A stretch of DNA of 64,000 nt. Source: Macrostomum hystrix. Its lineage: Eukaryota; Platyhelminthes; Macrostomidae. Under the pieces are notes generated by a model. It did no database searches. It was not told the DNA's origin and worked only from the letters and a program-made list of their open reading frames with translations. Positions within the stretch are counted from its first letter, which is position 1. The number at the start of each line of letters is the position of its first letter. Below are positions 55,558 through 64,000 of the stretch, piece after piece. The translations under genes and the position numbers were made by a program. The stretch covers positions 188,501-252,500 of the forward strand of contig CATNEN010000009.1 of the NCBI GenBank assembly GCA_950097015.1. The letters are read 5' to 3'.

Positions 55558-58540
55558 GTGCGCAGGAAGCTGAAATTTAGGCAAGCAAATTTGTAATTCT
55601 ACTATCAATATGACTTCCAAATACCGAGCGTAGATAAAGAAAGCAAATATATATTCAAAGCGAAAATTATTTAAATTTCATTAGGAAAGGAGACGACATT
55701 ACCCTAGTCTACCTTTGCAACTACAAAGACTGGTCCAGAACTGACAAGGGGTATACGATAATTTACCACAGAAACTTGTAAATGTAAGCCGAATTGGCTG
55801 CCAGGAGAGCCAGGGAGAGTATCTTTCCTTAGTGCTTCCTTGCAAGAGTGGCTACGCTCCCTTGTATTGGCTAAGAGTGGCTACGCTCCCTTGTATTGGC
55901 TAAGAGTGGCTACGCTCCCTTGTATTGGCTAAGAGTGGCTACGCTCCCTTGTATTGGCTAAGAGTGGCTAAGAGTGGCTAAGCTAATCAAATGAATCAAA
56001 GCCATAAAGACTATCAAGCCAAATCAACAAAAATACCAGGTTTATGATTATCTATCTAAGCAAGTACTGTATATGCAAGACAGTGTTTGAGTATTCAACT
56101 CATTATTTAAGCAATTCCTGACTGCAGACAATAACCTTCTAGCCATAGTGGCAGCAACCTACCCAACTACCCTGTCTAATGACTTGAGCTTAGAGTACTT
56201 CAACTAAGGCTTTCAATTTAGCCACTTGTCTGCGAGTTGTCTTAAGATTTTTAGTAGTTGTAGTTTCAAAGATTATGAAAGAGACAAAAAAGAATTTTCA
56301 ATGATGTTTATGTTTACATTTTTATGAAGTTTTAAGCTCAGTCACAGACAAGCCATACAATTTTTTCAATTAAAGTGTGGCTAAATATTTTTTGTTTTCA
56401 GTGGTTATTGTTTTTCAAAGGAGTCTATGTAACTTTTTTACCCTACTTAACACTTTTATCTGTGCTTTTTTATCTGCATTTACTTTTAACTGCCTTTAGA
56501 TCAATTAATTATTTGAATTATGCATCATCAACTATTCAAATCACATTCATAATTAAAATCAGCAATGAACAAATAGTCAAGATCGTCATATTAAATTGAA
56601 TATTGTGACACTTTTGCTCAAATCGTCATCATCATATGACATTTTAGAATATGACGATTTGATCTGTACCTGCCATGGGACCCCTCTTTAAAGTAGCTAG
56701 CTCAGCATTAGCAAATAGGGTTTTTATGTACAGATAGCCTTCTTTGCCAATAGTTAGGGCCTAGGAGCTAATGTAGCAAAGAAATATTGCCATTGGAATA
56801 TGTGTAAGTCCATAACTAGCTAGGTTCTATTCACTTCATCTGCCACTATCTTGTTTGCCAACAGACAAGTTCACTTATTTGTAAGCAAATTAAATTCATG
56901 AGCAGATGAATAATTTGCACATAGCATTTGATTTGATTGCCATTAAAGCAAGCCAAATAACCTGATCAATATGAACTTGTGCATTGTATACAAATTTTAT
57001 CAATAAACTATTTTATTTTATGATGATTAAATCTGTTGCAAGTGGCTTTGTTTCTATAGTTTGTATGGCAGATGAGTTTGTATGAAGTTTCTTTTAAAGA
57101 CAAGTTAAAAGCAGATGAGATGGTGGCAGACATAAAGACTAGAAACCTATAGGCCCAACTATAAGGACAAAGTAATGGGCAAGGACAAGACAAAATGAAG
57201 AATAGAGAAGGCCTAATAGACCAAAAATACAGACTAGGGCCTATGCCTATGCACCACCAGAATTTTTCTTTTTGTTGTTAATTTTATATAGACAAACTTC
57301 AATTAGCACTAAAACTTATTTATATCTCAATAAATAAATAGGCCTATGGCAATGGCCATAGGGCATAGGCCTAGCATTAGCAATAAACAAACAAGCAAGG
57401 AGACAGACAAATTGGCTTATTAATCTAGCTAGGCCTATGATTGATCTAGAGCATATTAATCATTAATAGTTAAGGGGGGTGTGGGCAATGGCATCATTTG
57501 GTAGTATGTAAGCAGTATAATGTATGCAGCTGATGAGGAGAGAGGGTGAGTGGCAGAGTTGAATGAAAAGCTGAATGCATTTTCCGCATTTCTTTGCCTT
57601 TGCCGCTTATTTCATGCAGAATTTGGCTGAAGAAACTAGTGAATAACTGCGACACTGGTGATACTGCATGCATCCGATATCTGGAACTTCGATCCTTCAA
57701 TTAAATTTTTAGCTACGTTGCGTTTTTTTTATTAGTTTACAATACCGGCCAACTTTTATGTGGTAACAAATGTGAAAAAGGCAGCATATAAATTATTTTA
57801 CTATCTCACTGTACCTTTGTAAATATGAATTTTTAGTTGCGGTATGTTTAATTTTTCAGTGCCCCTCCACGATAATATTTCCTCTGCTTTACTATACAAA
57901 GGTTATGCTGCGAAGGTCTTTCCAGAATTTTCTTTTTGTACTCGTATAACATTCGCTGAAACGCGACCGCAACGTATTAAACGACCCTCACTACAATCGC
58001 GAGTTATAGGCTTTCTATCCCTGCACTGGCAAGTTGTGAATGCTTTGCTATAATTAAGCTCCCTTTTCACCGAGCCAATTCCCGTGATTGTTTATCTATA
58101 AATTTAAAGCAATTTCTCTCACGCAAAACAGGCCCGTTTGACTTTCGAGCTAAGTCAAATTATGCGCACTCGGCTACATATATTGGATAACAGAGCAAAA
58201 TTTCTGATTGCTCCGTAGGATATTTGTAGTAAAATATCAATAAACAATAGCTATGAACTCTAAAAATGTTTAAACCCACGTTACCAGTATACTTGCGCCC
58301 CAATTGCGGTTGGCAAAAGTTTTGTATAACTAAACAGTGTTGTGTGCGCATTACCAAAGAAGTAACGGCGATGGTGGTAACGATTGTTACTGACCCAACG
58401 ACCACTAGAAGAAGAAGCACAGAACACATAGTTTCTTGGAAAAATGTATTAAAGGCTGATTGGCAATAAACGATAAATAAACGAAAATAAAATAAAAATC
58501 ATCATTTATTTATAATGAAGCTTTCTATTGACTTACTTGA
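55558..58540. other. AT-rich intergenic region
   Basis: Apart from the 29-bp array at 55842-55981 and a dispersed repeat fragment at 55684-55725, I see no supported feature. Several short open frames (for example minus 58160-58429) lack splice or family support. Confidence 0.4.
55842..55981. repeat. 29-bp tandem repeat, about 4.5 copies
   Basis: The unit AGAGTGGCTACGCTCCCTTG plus TATTGGCTA is repeated four times nearly perfectly, ending in truncated AGAGTGGCTA copies. Confidence 0.9.
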
Positions 58541-58549
58541 CTTAGCTGC

Positions 58550-60140
58550 AGTGCGCGGTCCCATGGAGGAACGCAGCGGGAAGGCGATGCCGCCCATTCC
58601 GCTAGTCCCTGAACGGCCAACGCACCGTCAAGGACGAGGAGTTGGCGTCGCCCAGGGAGCTCCCTCGGAGTCGCTCTCCGCAGCCACGTCGCTCCCTGAA
58701 GAGGCTGTATGGCTGCCTTTATGGCTGCCTGCTATTCTGTATGGCTGCGGGTGGCCCGAAGGTAGCGCATGAGCTGATTGAAGTTTTCGGGTTTACATGC
58801 TTCCTGGATGGAAGTGTGTGGCCCGAGATAGTTAATTCTGTCCCGCATGAAGGCGGGGCAGATGCTGACAAAATGTACCGTTCAGCGGTTTCGTCACCTG
58901 AGTTGCAAAAACTACAGGTAGCGTTGGTAACATTCCTGCATGCAGGTATTGGTGCCTGGTGAAGCACCCATGCCCAGACAGGGTCATGGTGGCCCCTCGG
59001 ATGTCCTTGCGCGGGAGACGCAGAATGAGGTTCCGGAGTTGGCGGGAGGGCTGCGGAACAGCCTCTCTAATAGATTGCCTGCAGGTTTTGCAGTTCGCCC
59101 AGAGTGAGTAGTGCTGAGTTTTCTCCACGCTTTGATGTGTGAGTTGATGACACAGTTTGGGACCGGAACCAGAGGTTCGGGTCCCCAGCAGGAGGATCCA
59201 GTGGCACCGGCTTTTGCTAGAGCGTCAGCCAGCTCGTTGCCCTGAAATCCTCGTGTCCGGGCACCCAGGGTGACCTTGTTCGTGGAGGCCAACATGTTGA
59301 GATGCTTGATACAGTCAAGGACCGTTGCCGAGCCAATGCAGCGACTGCCGATGGCACACAGCACTGCCTGACTGTCAGAGTGGAAGATGATATCCTTCTA
59401 CCTTTCACGATAAGCTTTCTATAAAATTCGTTCAAGCAACATGTTTTGCAATATATATTAAGAGAACAGCATTGGATCTGCTTCGATTAAAAAGTTTTCA
59501 ACATTTTAATGTGAAAAGGTGAACATTTCCTTTCTCGTTAGTGCGCCTTTAATAATTTTCCAAGAAACAAAGTGTCCCCTTTCTTTTTCTAGTGGTCCAA
59601 GAATATGGAATTATAGACTAACAATTATTTAAGTGGTTATATAGAGGAAAAACCACATATCAGGTCTCATGAGAGTGGTGTGACATATTATGTCAGCAAC
59701 CGTGTGGAGTACTAAATCAAAGGTGACTGGGCACTGTGATTGGCTCAGGCTAGATCTCGCATGGCTTCTCTCAAATTTTTCCACTTTGAACCCCTTTCAA
59801 CCCTCCCCTCTCCACTACTGGTATTTTAATCACCAGAATTTAATAAGGCACATTGGCGGGAGCCGTGCAGAAGTTGTGAGGTGGTGTCGACAAAAGCATC
59901 GAGCACAAAGTTTCTGCTGTTAAGCTAAAATATATGAATTCCTTAGTTGGCTATAGATTCTTGATTTAATACTCTGTTTTAACTGTTGTGGAAGTGAATG
60001 ATGGTTCCTCAGGATCAATCCTAGATACTCGGACATAGCAATTTCTGTGCCTGCCTGCTCAGTGACGTTGCTCAGTTGCTCACTTAGACACGATGCCAAA
60101 AACCAAGCCGTCTGCAGTAAAAAGCCGGAATTCACCGAAA
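58550..60140 (-). mobile_element. Decayed non-LTR retrotransposon (Jockey/R1-like 3' part)
   Basis: Read on the minus strand, 60135-59920 resembles the C-terminal part of a reverse transcriptase (TAWFLAS, TEIAMSEYLGLIL). Then 59435-59000 encodes an RNase H domain (VLCAIGSRCIGS, VPGHEDF and GNELADALAKAGA in different frames). After this comes a conserved tail with LSGHGCF/HQYLHAG and a CSFCNSGDETAER Cys motif. Order and strand agree with one element. Several frameshifts, and an AT-rich interruption near 59440-59900, show it is dead. The 5' end, first ORF and poly-A tail are not seen. Confidence 0.75.
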
Positions 60141-61216
60141 TGTCATTTTTCTCTTTTTCTCACATTACGAGTACAAATAATGCACGAGGCGAATCTGCCT
60201 GGTTCTTCTCAGGACAAAGCAAATTGACAAGACACGTTTCGCTTTTAAACATCTGAAATACTCAATGTACATGGATTTTACAGCTCATTACACTGATAAA
60301 GTTGTAAGTAAAAGTATACTCGTAGAATCAAGCAGTTAATGAGCGTTAGTGTAGTGACTTTGATAATTCAGCCGTGCCAGGATAGCAGATTTCGAAGGCC
60401 AGTCACTGGATGACGCTCACTCCAATGCTGGCCCTATAGACCTGCGCTTCAGACAATTTCAGTCACGCGCTTTGAGTTTGAGTCGCAGAAGTTAAACGAG
60501 AAATATGCTAACTCTAATGAGGCTAAATATTCAAATTTTCATTCGCAAGATTGAGACTGAGTCTCTGACTTGTATCTCGCGGCTGCCATTCCTTCGGGAA
60601 CTAATTAATTGGTTTATCGATCGCATGCAGCCTTAAGATATCTATATTAGTATCCTAAATGTCTGATTCATACCAACGACTCATGGGGCATCGAATTCCA
60701 AGGCATTATAGTCTATTTATAGAAGATCGAGTTAGAGTTATAGTAACGTTTTCCTGACTGTCCTTTTGTACCCACACCCACACCCACACGGTATGGACAT
60801 CAGAACCAAATATTCTGTATGGCTGTTATTTTAAATATACGAGTAGTGTGTGTACATGCTGTAGACTGGATCGAAATCGTGCCTAGAAATTAGAGTCCGA
60901 TTAGAGTTCGAGTTGGATTCTTTCGAACAAGCAGCAAGGTGACACGAATTATTCTTTCCACTATTGCTACTGAGACAGCATTGATAATTTACCTTGCTTG
61001 GTTGCATCGGTGCTGCAAGCAATTAAATTGTTTTGAATTTTGTCCTAGAACTGTTCCGAAAATTAGCCCACCTATGTTTCTAATTGGACAATAAGCCCAG
61101 CCAATAGATTTTCTTCTTTCCCTTTCTACAAAGCCTTACTTTCGATGTCCCCATTCTTCCGATGATTTGCGACCACAAAATTCGGCAGCATCGCCTTTTA
61201 ACCCATTTCTCCAACA
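60141..61216. promoter_or_regulatory. 5' region of the GABA-B-like receptor gene
   Basis: AT-rich upstream interval with a short (CCCACA)n run near 60773-60788 and three octamers (60166, 60317, 60838). No defined promoter element could be identified. Confidence 0.3.
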
Positions 61217-63634
61217 ATGCCCATGCAGCTACCGCGTCTCATGCTTCCATTGCTCCTTGTTGCCCTCGCCATGGAGTGCAGGGGCAACAGGACAGCGGTG
61301 AATGTGCTAAATATGTGTACTCTGACCCGCCGCGGAGACACTAGGTCCTATGAATACGCCATGAATGCTTTTTTGCCTATGATCAATAACTTAACAAACC
61401 TATTTCCCGACTTTTATCTGGTCATTCACCAGGTGGCTTGCGCTCTAGATGTAAGATTATTTCTTCGTGAGAATTCACGTGAAATCTCATATGAAATTAT
61501 TTGCTTCAGCAGGTTTTAGTAAGAGTTATCGAGAGAGATTTAGGTTTCAGTCGCAAAACGAAGTTTCATTGTGGTGCAACCCTCATGCCGCCAACAGGAC
61601 GACACGGGCAGCGCATCTAAGGCCTTCATCGACGGATACCTAAGCCCACCTAACAAGGCGGTGCTCATCGGCATGGCTGAGGCTCAGCAGTCTCAAGTTG
61701 TAGCCGCTGTGGCTCGCTTTTACTATGTCCCAATGGTAAGTCCGTGAGTCACTGGTCACATACCGTACTCTTCATAAATAATAGCTTTCTCTCATTCTGT
61801 GACTGCGAGTCCGTCCATTCACACTGAACGAGCTCCCTCTGACCCGGTCGTGAACCGGTTTTAAAACCCTTCTTTCGCGTCCTCCACCTTCCAGATCTCG
61901 TACACAAACGCCTCGCCGCAGCTGTCGGACAAGTCGCAGTACCCGACCTTCAGCCGGTTGCAGTTGATACACACTCTGTACAACGAGGAGATTATCCAGA
62001 TCCTGGAGAAGTACAATTGGCGCAACATCGGCCTGCTGATCACGGAGGCAGAGCAGATCTACTCAGTGAGCCCAGGCTAGAGTGGATCTGAATAGATTGT
62101 TAGTGCCAATAACTTTTTAGCTTCTGGCAGTTAGATGACTGAGGTGGATAAATAATTTGTCAGTTTTACAACTGCTTTGTTCTGCTCCATCTTTTAGTAG
62201 TTTAACAAGCAATGAGCAAGGCCTAATGGGCCTAGGCAGACAAAACTTTGATAGATTTGCTAGAAGAACTAACTTTACAAAACTTTTAGCCTATTTTAAG
62301 TCGACGACTCTCACAAGCAGTTTTCTCTCTTTATATCAATTATAAGTATCCAATCACCACACCCAGTTCTTGGAATCAAGCAGTTTCGCAATGTCTACTG
62401 ATGGAAGCTTGTCCATCGACTAATATTTTCGCACATTTAAAATTGAGAAAAGCCATTGAAAACAGGAAATATGCTGTGTTGTGATAGCTCTCTCTCCTCC
62501 CTCCCGAAAGTGACCCAATTCAATGGCGCCACTAATTCCTGCAGCAGATTGCCAGCGGCTGGTTGATGCGATTAAACAGGGGTCATCCATCACAGGAGCT
62601 GCAAGAATCTTGCAAATCAAAAGAGCAACCGCATTTAAATCGTTTCCAACTTTCGACTAGATGGCAGAGTGGAATATCTTCCTCGCGGTGGTCGGAAACA
62701 AGGATTGTGCAAGGCCGATCAGGAAATGAAAGAACTTTTGGTAGAGAAACTCGATGAAAATACTTTCCTGACCCTTAATAAAATTTCTAAACTGCTGCGA
62801 GCAGCATGCGTGCTACAAGTGCGTCGATCGCAAGGCACATCGTTCGAAAATAAAGCAGCTGTAGTATGTGATTTGCGAGACTGGGCGTTGAAAGTGTTTC
62901 TGAAGAAAATCATTAGTTCAATGGGCAATGTTCTCGGTGTTTCCTCTTAGGTCAGCTCGTGAGTCGACAAAATTCAAGCCTTTGTTTTACACGATGCAAT
63001 TTTTTCGCGACTTTATTGAAATTCGCGAAATTAAATTGAGCGCAAACAATGCCGGTTAGACATGCTGTGCAAGCCAGCTAGTCAAACCAGTCAAACGAGG
63101 TGACGTACGGTCGGTGACATACTTAAAAATAAATATTACTGATCGCGATTCTTGCAACTTGTCGCTGTTAAAATGTGCGTCTGTATAAATTATTCACTTA
63201 TTAGGTATATCTACCACATATCTGTTACATGAAAATCCCATATGCATTCGAACCTCTGTTATTTTTTGTAGGTGGGTGTAGACTTTGAGACGAAGCTTGT
63301 TGGACGCAACATTACTGTCGTCTACAAAGCGCTTTTCGCAGACGATTTGCGTGACGGTCTAGTCAGAATGAAGGTTCGTAATTCGTTCACTAATTTGTTG
63401 CTTGAATTAGCTTGCAGGTTGAAAGGGAGATTGGTGAAAATCAAACACATTATTATAAAATAAAAATATCGATCAAAAGAGATGCGTAATCCATAAACCC
63501 CCTCCAAAAAAATCCTTGAAGACACAACGATACACATGCACTTTAACTGCTACATCAATTTCCAGGACATGAACATTCGTATCTTTGTGGCCTTCCGCTA
63601 CGTGAACCAGGAAACTGTTCCTATGGAGTGTCTG
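61217..63634 (+). CDS. GABA-B-like class C receptor, N-terminal part
   Basis: Five exons, 61217-61450, 61598-61735, 61895-62065, 63272-63373 and 63566-63634, all join in phase 0 without stops, and the gene continues past the window. The protein begins with a signal peptide (MLPLLLVALAMECRG) and then a periplasmic-binding-like ligand domain. Residues such as FIDGYLSPPNKAVLIGMAEA, ISYTNASPQLSDKSQYPTF, YNWRNIGLLITEAEQIYS and DMNIRIFVAFRYV follow the GABA-B receptor pattern (PNKVML, SPALSDRKRFPT, YGW). The product should sit at the plasma membrane and bind GABA or a related small ligand through this domain, signalling via G proteins. The subunit type and the seven-TM part cannot be judged. Exon 4 ends at a weaker GTTCGT donor. 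Receptor guanylate cyclases share the fold but fit less well. Confidence 0.8.
62530..62950 (+). pseudogene. DNA-transposon remnant (Tc1/mariner-type helix-turn-helix region)
   Basis: A plus-strand stretch near 62554-62640 reads RLVDAIKQGSSITGAARILQ, a transposase helix-turn-helix. In another frame GRVEYLPRGGRK and ELLVEKLDENTFLTLNKI follow. This matches the N-terminal DNA-binding half of Tc1/mariner or IS630-like transposases. A stop (TAG at 62659) and a frameshift separate the halves, and the catalytic DDE half is absent. It lies in intron 3 of the GABA-B-like gene. Confidence 0.6.
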
Positions 63635-64000
63635 GTAAGAATCTACGAGCTTTCTGCAAGGAGTAGAACAGGCTAAACAAGCTCGATCTTAGCTGAGATT
63701 GATCGTTAGGGGTCAAAAAGTAACTGTAAATAGTGCATAATTAATTGAATGTAGAGCGTAGAAAGACATGGAGAGCCGGGTCGTATAACCAGGCTCTTTA
63801 ACAGACTTCATTGATTGACCATAGCACTAAAGAGTGGTTGGGCATGACTGCTAAAATTCTCAATGATTGATAGCTACAAACATAAATACGCTTCGCAGTG
63901 CACACGCACTGTAACACACAAGCCAATCAAAAATGAAATAATAGCAGCGCGCTGACAGACATTTCGTGTTATGCATTTATAAATCCGTGTACATACGAGT

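Overview
This is nuclear DNA from an animal. The genes have many GT-AG introns, long AT-rich spacers, several classes of decayed transposon and many tandem arrays. The proteins (ADAR with winged-helix domains, Ran, GABA-B-like receptor, PAQR receptor, ERICH6/FAM194-like protein, BCL11-like zinc-finger protein) fit a bilaterian invertebrate. A YAG acceptor-like site sits 3-21 nt upstream of most start codons, which hints at spliced-leader trans-splicing. A flatworm or other lophotrochozoan is plausible, but the species cannot be fixed from the sequence. All gene models were built by eye from exon frames and splice phases; models that close exactly in frame are noted as such.

Layout: (1) 2.2-5.7 kb, minus: BCL11-like zinc-finger gene in four recognised exons. 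(2) 9.7-12.9 kb, plus: small four-TM protein gene, with an 89-bp array in intron 1 and a 90-bp array in intron 2 that copies the exon 2 end and its 5' splice site. (3) 16.8-19.7 kb: a 20-bp satellite. (4) 20.3-21.5 kb, minus: single-exon PAQR/membrane progestin receptor gene. (5) 22.4-22.9 kb, plus: short single-exon gene of unknown function. (6) 24.1-28.7 kb, minus: six-exon ADAR gene with two winged-helix domains, a Gln-rich coding minisatellite, two dsRBDs and the deaminase domain. (7) 32.2-48.5 kb, plus: fourteen-exon ERICH6/FAM194-like gene whose introns hold about nine different tandem arrays, plus a candidate nested antisense gene at 34.1-34.5 kb. (8) 49.1-51.0 kb: 62/69-bp array. (9) 51.3-51.8 kb: LTR-retrotransposon 3' end. 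(10) 52.9-54.2 kb, minus: MYND zinc-finger gene with a 67-bp intron array. (11) 54.7-55.6 kb, minus: Ran GTPase. (12) 58.5-60.1 kb, minus: decayed non-LTR retrotransposon. (13) 61.2 kb to the right edge, plus: 5' part of a GABA-B-like receptor gene with a DNA-transposon remnant in intron 3.

The genes are unrelated housekeeping, signalling, RNA-editing and probably ciliary genes, with no sign of an operon or pathway cluster. The most unusual pattern is in the introns. Many hold high-copy minisatellites with different units; several start at, or copy, an exon-intron junction, and their units carry splice-site-like motifs. In two cases the motif is a polypyrimidine-AG|GT site like those used in recursive splicing. 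An octamer, TACTCGTA/TACGAGTA, occurs about 25 times outside coding exons, roughly ten times more than expected.
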